From Clostridium sp. chh4-2 (GTDB taxonomy: Bacteria > Bacillota > Clostridia > Lachnospirales > Lachnospiraceae), in NCBI RefSeq assembly GCF_002899675.1, contig NZ_PKUU01000028.1, positions 23,725 to 87,724 of the forward strand: 64,000 nt of DNA, given 5' to 3'. Below, one piece after another: positions 53,094-62,023 of this stretch (positions are counted from its first letter, which is position 1; each line of letters begins with the position of its first letter). The translations under genes and the position numbers were made by a program. The notes below the pieces were generated by a model that saw only the letters and a list, made by a program, of their open reading frames with translations, was not told the origin of the DNA and made no database searches.

Positions 53094-54023
53094 TTAATTT
53101 TGCAAAAGGCCGGAAAGAGACGGTTGAAACATGGGATAATGCGTTTGAATCAGTGTCAGCATCATCTGTTCGCCCGGGGTCAGCGGACGGGACTGCTGAT
53201 AACATAATAAATTAAGCCGGTAAGCTCTCGGTTTTAACTGATAATAGCGGATATCCGGGCTTAAAAAGGCACAGCTGGCCGGAAGCATGGTGATTCCAAA
53301 GTTTTTAGAGACCATAACGGCCGCATGGTTCATATGTTTGATCCGGCAGGTGGAAGCCGGGAAATAATTGGTCTGCCGGAACATCTGCTCTTCGATCCGC
53401 CGCACATTGGAGTTTTCCGCTGCCAGTATGAAGTGATTATCCGCAAAGTGTCTGACGAATTCTTCCGGAGCGATGGTGTGATCAGGATTGGGGAGGCGGC
53501 AAAATGGGTGGTTTGCCGGAACGGCCAGCAGAATATCCTCTTTTCCCAGGATCTGACTGAAGCCGGGCAGCCCATTGGGCGAAATATCGGCTAAAAGCGC
53601 GATATCCGCCTTTCCTTCCGTTACCATTTTTTTGATTTGGGAGTGATTTTCTTCTGAAAATTCCAGCGTGCAGTTGGGAAACTCCTTTTTAAAGATGGGG
53701 AGTATATGGCAAAACAGTTTAACAGACCATGAAATTGAAGCCACAAGGCGTATATGTTCTGACTGCATCAGCAGAGACGCTTCCTGTTTGAACGCTTGCT
53801 GCATCGTGCGGATATCGCGGCAGGCGGCCAGATAGATCTTGCCTGACGGAGTCGGGTAAAGCTCCCCGTCATGTTTTAAAAAGAGAGCGGTTCCCAGTTC
53901 CTCTTCCAGTTTGGAAAGATACTGGCTTAATGTGGGCTGGGATATGGACAATGCCTTTGCCGCCCGGGTAATGCTTTTATACTGATCAATCGCGAGAACA
54001 TAATTCAGATATTTAATATCCAA
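53094..54023 (-). CDS. LysR family regulator (tandem copy B)
   Basis: 309 aa from a TTG start at 54023, preceded by AAAGGCAGG about 7 nt away; no ATG is well placed and the frame to 54152 has unlikely sequence. LysR features: IKYLNYVLAIDQYKSITRAAK and ISQPTLSQYLSKLEEELG, then an effector domain beginning LVASISWSVK. It lies divergent from the mannonate-dehydratase-like gene. Inverted repeats in the shared intergenic region (54056-54070 and 54083-54098) are candidate binding sites. Confidence 0.85.
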   Translation of the reverse strand: MDIKYLNYVLAIDQYKSITRAAKALSISQPTLSQYLSKLEEELGTALFLKHDGELYPTPSGKIYLAACRDIRTMQQAFKQEASLLMQSEHIRLVASISWSVKLFCHILPIFKKEFPNCTLEFSEENHSQIKKMVTEGKADIALLADISPNGLPGFSQILGKEDILLAVPANHPFCRLPNPDHTIAPEEFVRHFADNHFILAAENSNVRRIEEQMFRQTNYFPASTCRIKHMNHAAVMVSKNFGITMLPASCAFLSPDIRYYQLKPRAYRLNLLCYQQSRPLTPGEQMMLTLIQTHYPMFQPSLSGLLQN

Positions 54024-54055
54024 TGGGTTACCTGCCTTTCGGATATAAGTATTTG

Positions 54056-54070
54056 CTATAAAATTTATAG
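54056..54070 (+). promoter_or_regulatory. Odd palindrome, candidate LysR site
   Basis: CTATAAAATTTATAG, 7-bp arms around one base, centred about 54 bp upstream of the predicted start at ~54117. Confidence 0.4.
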
Positions 54071-54080
54071 GTCCTGTGAA

Positions 54081-54110
54081 TTGGTCATAATGATGACCTG
54101 ATATTATAAT
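54081..54110 (+). promoter_or_regulatory. Promoter with overlapping dyad for the mannonate-dehydratase operon
   Basis: TTGGTC (54081-54086), 18 bp, TATAAT (54105-54110). GGTCAT-N4-ATGACC (54083-54098) overlaps the -35 box and is a likely regulator site. Confidence 0.55.
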
Positions 54111-54209
54111 TAATACATAAGGATGTACGAAATAAACAAAATACCAGTTCATTATATCATATCAAAAAGGGGTATGAAAGAAGTATTTAAGGGGCAGAAG
54201 GAGGCAGAT

Positions 54210-55199
54210 ATGCTGGGAAGCAAAATGCGCACGCAGATGAAGGTGGTATCCGATTATACGGATGAACAGCTGCGTTTTATCAAACAAATAGGTGTGGATC
54301 ATGTATTTGTGATGTTTAAGAATGAACACACGGACTACGATTCCGTGATGAAGTTTATGGAGAGACTGCGAAAGGTTGGGCTCACGGTGACGGATGCGGG
54401 AAATACGGATATCTATAAGAATCCTTTGATTCATCTGGGCCTTCCCGGCAGGGACGAGGCCATTGAACGGTATAATGCGTTCACCCGGGTCTTATCAAAA
54501 GCCGGTATTCCGGTAACTTACATGACATGGGAGCCGAATAAAGTATTAACCAGCCGCATTGACGTCGGAACTTATACGAGACAGGCTCCGGCCAGGATTG
54601 TGGACATCGGGGAATTGGAAAAGAGGCCGTACAGCCATGGTAGACTTTTTACAAAGGAAGAAATCTGGGATAATTTTAAATACTGGCTGGATCGGGTACT
54701 CCCGGTGTGCGAGGAGGAAAATGTAAAAATAGCGCTTCATCCCAACGATCCGCCGGTGGACTGCCTGCTGGGCATTTCCAACCTGATTACATCGGCCGCT
54801 GATTATAAGCGTGCATTTGAACTGGCGGGCAACAGCCCGTATCTGGGGATGAAGATGTGTATGGGATGCTGGCTGGAGGCCGGGGATGCATTTGGAAACC
54901 TGCTGGAGGATATTAAATACTTTATTGAGCAGGACAAGGTGCTGATCGTGCATTTCCGCAATGTGAGCGGAACCATGCCGTATTTTGAGGAGACATTGCT
55001 GGAAGACGGGTACATGAATATGTATGAGGCCATGAAACAGCTGGTGCGTTGTGATTACCAAGGGGTGATTCATGTGGATCACGCTCCCCGTATGACAAAT
55101 GAATGCGGAGGAATGAATGCTTCTTTCGCATATTGTACCGGATATATGAAGGCGCTTTTAAATTGTGCAATACAAGAGATCAATAAGGAGGAAAGGTAA
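54210..55199 (+). CDS. Mannonate dehydratase-like TIM-barrel enzyme
   Basis: 329 aa from ATG 54210, where AAGGAGG lies 5 nt upstream; an earlier in-frame ATG at 54123 has no such site. The fold and motifs resemble UxuA: VKIALHPNDPP near residue 200, HFRNVSG, and HVDHAPRM near the C-terminus, supplying the His/Asp/Cys metal ligands of the family. UxuA converts D-mannonate to 2-keto-3-deoxygluconate, the substrate of the KdgK-type kinase encoded about 30 kb upstream. The N-terminus is shorter and more divergent than classical UxuA, so another sugar-acid substrate is possible. It overlaps the binding-protein gene start by one base (TAATG). Confidence 0.75.
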   Translation: MLGSKMRTQMKVVSDYTDEQLRFIKQIGVDHVFVMFKNEHTDYDSVMKFMERLRKVGLTVTDAGNTDIYKNPLIHLGLPGRDEAIERYNAFTRVLSKAGIPVTYMTWEPNKVLTSRIDVGTYTRQAPARIVDIGELEKRPYSHGRLFTKEEIWDNFKYWLDRVLPVCEEENVKIALHPNDPPVDCLLGISNLITSAADYKRAFELAGNSPYLGMKMCMGCWLEAGDAFGNLLEDIKYFIEQDKVLIVHFRNVSGTMPYFEETLLEDGYMNMYEAMKQLVRCDYQGVIHVDHAPRMTNECGGMNASFAYCTGYMKALLNCAIQEINKEER

Positions 55200-56836
55200 T
55201 GAAAAAAACGGGAAGGTTACTGGCAGCGGCATTGGGGATTATGCTGGCAGCAGGAAGTTTGGGAGGATGCAGCAAAAAGGCGGAACCGGCGCCGGCTACA
55301 AAGGCAGAGGCGGCTTCGGCGGATTCATCAAACCAGGCTTCATCAGAAAAACAAACCTCAGAGGAACAGACAACGGCGGAAACAAAAGAAGGTAAGGGAG
55401 GATCTGTGGTTATCGCCATCGGCACCCCTCAGCAGACCTTTTTCATGCCTCAGTCTTCTTCTACAGGCGACCGGTTTGGCGTACAGCCGATTCTGGAACC
55501 CTTGGGAAGGGTGGATTCCAAGGGAGATTATTCGCCTTGGCTGGCAGAAGAGTTTATTGTGGACGACGATGCGCTGACATTTACGATTAAATTGAGAAAA
55601 GACGTGTATTTCCAGGACGGATCAATCTGTGATGCGGATGCAGTGGTATGGAATATTGAACAGTATATCCAGAACGGAAAAGCCAGTGAGATCGGTTCTC
55701 CTAAATCGGTGGAAAAAACGGATGACCTGACCGTGGTGATCCAGTATGACAAATGGGCGAATGACTGGGAAAATGTGATCGGAAACATTTATATCTGTTC
55801 TAAAGAAGCATATGAAAAGAACGGTGCGGAATGGTGTAAGATCCATGCGGTAGGTACGGGACCATTTGTCCTGGACACCTATGTGGCGGATACGAAAATC
55901 ACATATAAGAAAAATGAAAACTACCGTATTGAAGGACTTCCAAAAGTGGATACGCTGGAAATTGACTTTATTAAAGACAACAACACCATCGTTTCCGCAC
56001 TGCTGAATAAGGAAATAAATGTGGCCATGAAGCTGAATAATGAGCAGGCCATCAATACCATAACGGCGGCTGGCTTTGAGCGGATCGGTAATAAAAATGC
56101 CAACAGCGCCGGCATCAAACATATCATCTGGAACAGCAAGAGCGATAAACATCCGATGGGAGATTTAAAGGTGCGTCAGGCAGTCATGCATGCGATTGAT
56201 TGGGATAATGTGGCAAAAGCCCTGTCAGGCGGTCTGGGAGAAGCGACTCCTCTGTTCTGTACCAAGGATTCCTGGGCTTACAATCCGGAAGCGGAATTCT
56301 ATGAGTATGATCTGGATTTAGCTAAATCAATGCTGGCGGAAGCGGGATATCCGGATGGTTTTGAAACCACGATCTATGCTATTTCCAGCAATGTGGATGT
56401 TGCCACTGCATTCCAGGCATGTCTGGATCAGATTGGAATCAAAGCGGAAATCTCTGTTCTGGACAGTTCCGTACTGGCATCCATGCAGAAAGAGGATGAT
56501 ATAGACGGATTTATCGCCGGCAGCGGTGCGGCTCAAATGGATTTTGTAAATAACTATATCCGCCTGTATTCTTCAGAAGGCATCAAAAACCACGGAATTA
56601 TGTTGCGCCCGGCAGAATTTGAAGAGCCGTTGTTTGCAGCCAGGGCGGCGAAGACGGTAGAGGAGAAAAAAGCACAGCTTCAGAAAGCGTCTAAGGCGCT
56701 GGTACAGGATTATGTGATGATTACACCTCTTGCGGTTGTCTATTCACAGTCTTTCGGAGAGCCGGGATTGAAAGATACCGGAATTTCCGAAGCGGATATG
56801 TCACAGTGGACGCCGGAAGCAATGTATTGGGAATAA
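55199..56836 (+). CDS. Family 5 solute-binding lipoprotein of a second ABC importer
   Basis: 545 aa. The lipobox LGG-C24 is followed by an Ala/Glu/Ser linker; SBP_bac_5 segments are present (PILEPLGRVDSKGDYSPWLAEEF, FTIKLRKDVYFQDGS, VRQAVMHAIDWDNVAKAL). The translational coupling to a sugar-acid dehydratase suggests a glycosidic, opine-like or sugar-acid-containing ligand, not a simple peptide (inference). A GC hairpin follows the stop. It differs strongly from the 38325 binding protein, so the two importers have different ligands. Confidence 0.93.
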   Translation: MKKTGRLLAAALGIMLAAGSLGGCSKKAEPAPATKAEAASADSSNQASSEKQTSEEQTTAETKEGKGGSVVIAIGTPQQTFFMPQSSSTGDRFGVQPILEPLGRVDSKGDYSPWLAEEFIVDDDALTFTIKLRKDVYFQDGSICDADAVVWNIEQYIQNGKASEIGSPKSVEKTDDLTVVIQYDKWANDWENVIGNIYICSKEAYEKNGAEWCKIHAVGTGPFVLDTYVADTKITYKKNENYRIEGLPKVDTLEIDFIKDNNTIVSALLNKEINVAMKLNNEQAINTITAAGFERIGNKNANSAGIKHIIWNSKSDKHPMGDLKVRQAVMHAIDWDNVAKALSGGLGEATPLFCTKDSWAYNPEAEFYEYDLDLAKSMLAEAGYPDGFETTIYAISSNVDVATAFQACLDQIGIKAEISVLDSSVLASMQKEDDIDGFIAGSGAAQMDFVNNYIRLYSSEGIKNHGIMLRPAEFEEPLFAARAAKTVEEKKAQLQKASKALVQDYVMITPLAVVYSQSFGEPGLKDTGISEADMSQWTPEAMYWE

Positions 56837-56848
56837 GGTTAAATGTTG

Positions 56849-56880
56849 AACCGGGCGGAAACGTATGTTACCGCCCGGTT
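56849..56880 (+). terminator. Intercistronic hairpin after the binding-protein gene
   Basis: AACCGGGCGG (56849-56858) pairs perfectly with CCGCCCGGTT (56871-56880). No T-run follows, so partial termination or 3' mRNA stabilisation favouring the binding protein is more likely than full stop. Confidence 0.7.
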
Positions 56881-56906
56881 ATCAGCAGAGAGGAGAAGGT
56901 TTATTT

Positions 56907-57851
56907 ATGGGATCTTATATTGCAAAACGAACGGGACAGATGATCTTAATTATATTTCTGATATCCATTTTTATCTTTATGCTGGTTTCTTTGATTCCGG
57001 GCGATCCGGTGTATGCGATGCTGGGTGAGGAGGTTTCACCGGAGGAATACCAGAGAGTATATCTGGAACTTGGGCTAGATAAGCCGGTTATCATGCGGTA
57101 TTTCAACTGGCTGTTTAATGCGCTCAGAGGGAACCTGGGCATGTCCACGCAGTTTCATAAAAACACCATCGATGTGCTGGCAGAACGCATTCCCATCACT
57201 TTGTTTTTATCCTTTGCGGCATTTTTAATCAGTATTCCTTTGGGCGTGTTTTTCGGGGTTGTCAGCGCGGTAAAAAGGGGAAAAGCGGCGGATATGGTTG
57301 TTACTTTATTAGCCAACATCACCGCCTGCCTTCCTCAGTTCTGGATCGGCCTTTTGGTAATGTACCTGTTTTCCATGAAACTGGGCTGGCTCCCGTCTTA
57401 CGGCTTCACCTGGCCTTGGGAGGATTTTTCCACCAGCATGAAGCAGCTGGTTATGCCGCTGTTCTGCCTGGCTCTTGGCGGTATCGCAACGGTAACAAGA
57501 CAGACCCGTTCCAGCATGCTGGAAGTCATCCGCCAGGATTATGTGAGGACGGCCCGTTCCAAAGGACTGACCGAGAAAAAAGTAATCTTTATCCATGCGT
57601 TGAAAAATGGCCTGATCCCGGTTATCACCATCCTGGGCATGAGGCTGGGCGCCATGCTTGGCGGTTCCATGTTTGTGGAGTCGGTGTTCTCCATTCCGGG
57701 TATGGGCTCCCTGTTTGTAAAAGCCATTACCTCCCGTGATATCCCGGTTGTACAGGCCTGCGTGCTGGTGACTGCGCTGGTTGCGTGTACGGTCAATCTG
57801 ATCACCGATATCCTTTATGCAGTGGTTGACCCGCGGATCCGTTTGGAATAA
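56907..57851 (+). CDS. ABC importer permease, OppB/DppB-like (second system)
   Basis: 314 aa from ATG 56907 after AGGAGAAGG; an upstream in-frame ATG at 56865 lies inside the hairpin and lacks a ribosome binding site. Typical DppB N-terminal helix (YIAKRTGQMILIIFLISIFIF in parts), then the EAA segment RTARSKGLTEKKVIFIHALKNGLIPVITILG. It forms a channel with the OppC-like protein 21 bp downstream. Confidence 0.94.
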   Translation: MGSYIAKRTGQMILIIFLISIFIFMLVSLIPGDPVYAMLGEEVSPEEYQRVYLELGLDKPVIMRYFNWLFNALRGNLGMSTQFHKNTIDVLAERIPITLFLSFAAFLISIPLGVFFGVVSAVKRGKAADMVVTLLANITACLPQFWIGLLVMYLFSMKLGWLPSYGFTWPWEDFSTSMKQLVMPLFCLALGGIATVTRQTRSSMLEVIRQDYVRTARSKGLTEKKVIFIHALKNGLIPVITILGMRLGAMLGGSMFVESVFSIPGMGSLFVKAITSRDIPVVQACVLVTALVACTVNLITDILYAVVDPRIRLE

Positions 57852-57872
57852 GGGGCAGAATAGGAGGAAACG

Positions 57873-58724
57873 ATGATGAATACAAAACTCAGGAAGTTTT
57901 TTGGAGCCATGTTCTCCAGAAAGATAGTTATTTTCGCATTTGTGGTGGTGGTGTTGTTTATCTTCACCGCACTGTTTGCCCCGTTAATCGCCCCTTATGA
58001 TCCCAACTTTGCGGACTTTGCGGCATATCTTGCAAAGCCGTCGGGGGCTCATCTGCTGGGTACGGATTCTTACGGGCGTGACGTAATGAGCCGGATTATC
58101 TTCGGCGCCCGCGTCAGTCTGATTATCGGCGTGCTGGCGGTTATCATCGCCTGCGCCATCGGAACCTTTCTCGGAATGGTGGCCGGATACTTTGGCGGAA
58201 TCGTGGATGATGTAATTAACCGTATGACCGAGGCAATCCGCGCGATCCCTCAGGTAGTGCTTGCTATGGCATTGACGGCAGTGTTCGGAAGCGGAATCAA
58301 AAACCTGGCCATTATCCTGGGAGTATCGTCCATGGCCGGTTATGTGCGCATGATGAGGGGGCAGGTGCTTTCCATCAAACAGTCGGATTATATCATGGCC
58401 GGAAAGCTGCAGGGAAACAGCAACTTCCAGCTGATGTTTAAACATATCCTGCCCAACAGCATTTCCCCGATCATCGTAATGATGACCCAGCAGGTAGGAA
58501 CGACGATCCTGTCGGAAGCGGGCCTGAGCTTTTTAGGGCTTGGAATCAGCGCGCCGACGGCATCCTGGGGAAGCATGGTGAGCGAGGGACGCCTGTTCCT
58601 GCTCCAGAGCCCGGCCTTTGCGCTGGCGCCCGGAATCTGCGTGGCAATACTTGTTATCTGCCTGAACATGCTTGGTGACGGAGTGCGTGACGCACTGGAT
58701 CCAAGGCTCAGAGGCGAGATCTAA
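57873..58724 (+). CDS. ABC importer permease, OppC/DppC-like (second system)
   Basis: 283 aa. The OppC_N helix (about 16-40), the HLLGTDSYGRDVMSRIIFGAR motif and the EAA loop (AGKLQGNSNFQLMFKHILPN) are clear, with the C-terminal GDGVRDALDPRLRG. It pairs with the preceding permease. The start could be either of two adjacent ATG codons (57873 or 57876), both after GGAGGAAAC. Confidence 0.94.
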   Translation: MMNTKLRKFFGAMFSRKIVIFAFVVVVLFIFTALFAPLIAPYDPNFADFAAYLAKPSGAHLLGTDSYGRDVMSRIIFGARVSLIIGVLAVIIACAIGTFLGMVAGYFGGIVDDVINRMTEAIRAIPQVVLAMALTAVFGSGIKNLAIILGVSSMAGYVRMMRGQVLSIKQSDYIMAGKLQGNSNFQLMFKHILPNSISPIIVMMTQQVGTTILSEAGLSFLGLGISAPTASWGSMVSEGRLFLLQSPAFALAPGICVAILVICLNMLGDGVRDALDPRLRGEI

Positions 58725-58739
58725 AAGGAGGAAGAGGGA

Positions 58740-60767
58740 ATGACGAAACATTTGCTGGAATTAAAAGGAATCCGCACCAGCTTCCGTACCGATGGAAAAC
58801 AGGTTCAGGCGGTGGACGGGGTGTCCATGTATCTGGACCCGGGAGAGATCATAGGAATCGTAGGGGAATCGGGAAGCGGAAAGTCCGTGACGATGATGAG
58901 CATGCTCCAGTTAATCAGTTCGCCGGGTAAGGTGAACGGCGGAGAGGTGTACATAGAGGGAAGCGATAAAAACATGCTGGAGTATGACGCGCAGAGCGAG
59001 GAGATGCGTCATATGAGAGGCGGAAAGGTGAGCATGATCTTCCAGGAGCCGATGACATCCTTAAATCCGGTGCTGACAATCGGGTACCAGATCCAGGAAA
59101 ACATCATGCTGCACCTGAAACTGAATAAAGAAGAGGCGAAGGCCAGAACCATCGAAATGTTAAAGATGGTGAACATCCCGGATGCGGAGCAGAGGTTCCA
59201 CTACTATCCGCAGCAGTTCTCGGGAGGAATGAGGCAGAGGATCATGATTGCCATGGCCATGTCCTCCCAGCCGCAGGTGCTGGTGGCAGACGAGGCGACA
59301 ACTGCGTTAGACGTAACCACCCAAGCGCAGCTGCTGGAAATGATCCGGGACATCGCCAAAAAGACCAATACAGCGGTTGTGATTGTAACCCACAACCTTG
59401 GAATTGTGGCAAGGTTTGCGGAGCGGATCTATGTTATGTACTCGGGAAGCGTGGTGGAAACCACCTCGGCAGGCGAGCTGTTTGCAGATCCGGAGCATCC
59501 GTATACGAGGGCGCTGTTACGTGCGATTCCCAGACTGGATGACCCGAAAGACCGGATACTGATCCCCATAGACGGCCTGCCGCCGAACCCGGCATCCCGT
59601 CCGGAGTACTGTCCGTTCTATGACCGGTGCGAGTACCGTGTGGACCGGTGTAAAGAGGGAAAGAGGCCGGAATTAGCAGAAGTTTCTCCGGGACATTTCA
59701 GCGCATGCGTGCTGACGGCAGAGGAGAAGGCGCAGAAGGCGGAAGAGATCGCCAAGAAAGAGATCAAGAAAGCGCCGAAATCCGTAATTCAGGCAGAAAA
59801 TTGTCTGGAAGTGAAGAATGTAAGGAAGTATTTCCCGGTTTACAAGGGAATGATGAGGAAAAAAGTTGGAGAAGTAAAGGCCATTGAGGAGATCACTTTC
59901 CACGCAAGGAAAGGCGAGACTCTGGGAATTGTAGGGGAAAGCGGATGCGGAAAAACCACCCTTGCCCGCTGTATTATGAGAGTTTACCAGCCGGAAGAGG
60001 GCGAGATCTTATTTAATGGTACGGATATCGCTAACTTTACGGATAAACAGCTGGCGCCCTACCGTTCAAAGATCGCGATGATCTTCCAGGACCCGTTTTC
60101 ATCCTTGGACCCAAGACAGACGGCAGAGGCTATCGTGGGAGAATCTTTAAAGCTTCATAAACTTGTTAAGAATAAAGAAGAGTATGACAAACGGGTGGAT
60201 GAGCTGTTCCGCATTGTAGGCTTAGACCCGGATTTGAAGGGGCGTGTGCCTCATGAGTTTTCCGGCGGCCAGAGACAGAGAATCGGAATCGCCAGAGCGC
60301 TGTCCTCGAACCCGGATATGATTATCTGTGACGAACCGATATCGGCGCTGGACGTATCAATTCAGGCGCAGATCATTAACCTGCTGGAAGAATTGCAGGC
60401 AAAACTGGGGCTGACCTATCTGTTTATCGCCCATGACCTTGCGGTGGTAAAACACATCAGCGACCGGATACTTGTTATGTATTTGGGACGTGTTGTGGAG
60501 ATCGCGGAATGCGAAGAACTGTATGAAAATACCCTTCATCCTTACACGAAGGCATTATTGTCGGCTGTTCCGGTTGCGGACCCGGCGGTAGAGGCGAAAA
60601 GGGAACGGGTAGAGATTCGCGGAGAGGTGCCGAGTCTTACAAAGCGCCCGGCCGGCTGTCCGTTCCACGACAGATGTGACCGTGTGTCAGATCGCTGCAA
60701 ACAGGAGATACCGGTATTAAAAGATATTGGAAATGGCCATCAGGTTGCCTGTTTTTTATATGAATAA
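58740..60767 (+). CDS. Fused OppD-OppF type ABC ATPase
   Basis: 675 aa carrying two complete ATPase modules. The first has Walker A GESGSGKSVT (near residue 42), signature FSGGMRQR and Walker B VLVADEATTALD; a cysteine-bearing oligo-type linker follows (about 270-330). The second has GESGCGKTTL (near 398), FSGGQRQR and MIICDEPISALD, ending in another cysteine pair. Both sites look functional. Fusion of OppD and OppF into one chain occurs in the GsiA/YejF type of importers (glutathione, microcin). It contrasts with the separate ATPases of the 41786-43746 system. Confidence 0.95.
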   Translation: MTKHLLELKGIRTSFRTDGKQVQAVDGVSMYLDPGEIIGIVGESGSGKSVTMMSMLQLISSPGKVNGGEVYIEGSDKNMLEYDAQSEEMRHMRGGKVSMIFQEPMTSLNPVLTIGYQIQENIMLHLKLNKEEAKARTIEMLKMVNIPDAEQRFHYYPQQFSGGMRQRIMIAMAMSSQPQVLVADEATTALDVTTQAQLLEMIRDIAKKTNTAVVIVTHNLGIVARFAERIYVMYSGSVVETTSAGELFADPEHPYTRALLRAIPRLDDPKDRILIPIDGLPPNPASRPEYCPFYDRCEYRVDRCKEGKRPELAEVSPGHFSACVLTAEEKAQKAEEIAKKEIKKAPKSVIQAENCLEVKNVRKYFPVYKGMMRKKVGEVKAIEEITFHARKGETLGIVGESGCGKTTLARCIMRVYQPEEGEILFNGTDIANFTDKQLAPYRSKIAMIFQDPFSSLDPRQTAEAIVGESLKLHKLVKNKEEYDKRVDELFRIVGLDPDLKGRVPHEFSGGQRQRIGIARALSSNPDMIICDEPISALDVSIQAQIINLLEELQAKLGLTYLFIAHDLAVVKHISDRILVMYLGRVVEIAECEELYENTLHPYTKALLSAVPVADPAVEAKRERVEIRGEVPSLTKRPAGCPFHDRCDRVSDRCKQEIPVLKDIGNGHQVACFLYE

Positions 60768-60843
60768 AATCCATGGAACCCGGGGAATAGGCGAGACATA
60801 AATTGAGGAAATCAGATTACAATTACAGGAGTTTAGTTTAATT

Positions 60844-60887
60844 AAGAGCATAAGATTTTGCGATTTTTGCAAAATCTTATGCTCTTT
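60844..60887 (+). terminator. Intrinsic terminator of the second ABC operon
   Basis: An 18-bp perfect stem (60844-60861 with 60869-60886, core GCATAAGATTTTGC) followed by a short T-run. Confidence 0.8.
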
Positions 60888-60992
60888 GTAAATATTATCC
60901 CCCAATCCGTAACCTGAGTTTCTCATTTTACGCTTCTTCTTCGGTTTAGAAGTACCTTTTTGTCAATTGTGAAAAGGTTAATTTTTTCATTT

Positions 60993-61646
60993 TTATTTCA
61001 AATTATAACTGTCTATCAGATTTTTCATACTTCGGTTCAAGTGACTTTCCATGTCTTTTCGCGCCATATAAGGATCTCCCTTAATGATGTCGTCCAGGAT
61101 CGCTCTGTGTTCCTCTATGGATTTCAGATTATGCTCGTGTTCCGTGACGGTTTTTCCAAAGGAACTCCCATTCCACAGGGAAGTCAGCATAGAAAACAGT
61201 TTTTTATTCCCCGTTGCCTTCCAGATGGAGGTATGAAAAACTTGATTGTAATTCCGGAATTCATCCGGCAGAAACACCCCATTTTTAGCTTCAATTTCAG
61301 TCTGATTCTGAATTAATTCAGACACATCCATACGGGATAAAGCCGCCCTGGAGACAGCCTCCCCTTCTAAAATGGTGCGCACATCAAAATGATCCCGTAT
61401 CATGTCAACATTAATTCCTTTAACAATTGCTTCTTTATTCAGGCGCAGTTCAATAAGACCTTCAGATGAGAGCATCTGAAATGCCTCACGCACAGGTGTG
61501 CGGCTTACCCCTAATTGTTCCGCAGTCTGAGTCAAAGATAGGGTTTCTCCTTCTTTATACTCACCTGCCAGAATTGCTTTCCTTATAATGGAAGCTATTC
61601 TAAACCGTGTCGGTAATAGATTAACAGTTTCAAGTTTTGCAGCCAT
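60993..61646 (-). CDS. GntR family regulator, FCD subfamily, of the LeuCD-like genes
   Basis: 217 aa from ATG 61646, preceded by GGGGGAT; a few residues of upstream frame (to 61658) would start at TTG without spacing. The GntR helix-turn-helix is intact (ILAGEYKEGETLSLTQTAEQLGVSRTPVREAFQMLSSEG in parts), and the FCD domain has DEFRNYNQVFHTSIW and EEHRAILDDI, the metal-binding Asp/His pattern. It is divergent from the dehydratase operon, whose promoter overlaps a GTATAC dyad and heptamer repeats, so it probably represses that operon and is relieved by a pathway acid. Confidence 0.92.
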   Translation of the reverse strand: MAAKLETVNLLPTRFRIASIIRKAILAGEYKEGETLSLTQTAEQLGVSRTPVREAFQMLSSEGLIELRLNKEAIVKGINVDMIRDHFDVRTILEGEAVSRAALSRMDVSELIQNQTEIEAKNGVFLPDEFRNYNQVFHTSIWKATGNKKLFSMLTSLWNGSSFGKTVTEHEHNLKSIEEHRAILDDIIKGDPYMARKDMESHLNRSMKNLIDSYNLK

Positions 61647-61826
61647 AAGATCCCCCAACGTTCATTTTTTCCGCTATAGGCGCAATAAAATGCGTCTAAA
61701 TATCTAATTTAATATTAACATATCGAAGAAATAAAAGTCAATATTTCGGGCCGGAGAAAACGGGTTAAAATATATAATTAAACTCCGGATATAACATAAT
61801 AATATGTATAAAATATATAAAAATAA

Positions 61827-61855
61827 TTGACATGGGCAAAAATATATGCTATAAA
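61827..61855 (+). promoter_or_regulatory. Promoter of the LeuCD-like operon
   Basis: TTGACA (61827-61832), 17 bp, TATAAA (61850-61855). Apart from this and the operator, the 61647-62023 gap shows only A/T-rich sequence and no gene. Confidence 0.85.
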
Positions 61856-61863
61856 TAGCTTAG

Positions 61864-61888
61864 ATTGTATACGATATACGAGATACGA
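61864..61888 (+). promoter_or_regulatory. Candidate GntR operator: GTATAC dyad plus three ATACGA heptamers
   Basis: ATTGTATACGAT (61864-61875) resembles FCD/GntR operators (TNGTATACNA). ATACGA begins at 61869, 61876 and 61883, an exact 7-bp period, straight after the predicted transcription start. Confidence 0.65.
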
Positions 61889-62023
61889 TATTCAAGATGC
61901 GGTATAAAAGAGGATTTACATGAAAATTATCATTGTTCATATGCTATTAGCCCATAAAAGCTCAAGGACGTATAACAGCGCCGGAACTCATATATAGGAG
62001 AACATGGATAAGGAGGGAAAGTT

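Noticed and set aside
54546..55082. A 178-codon frame antisense to the mannonate-dehydratase-like gene
   Set aside because: Composition is His/Gln-rich as expected for the complement of a coding strand; no start signal.
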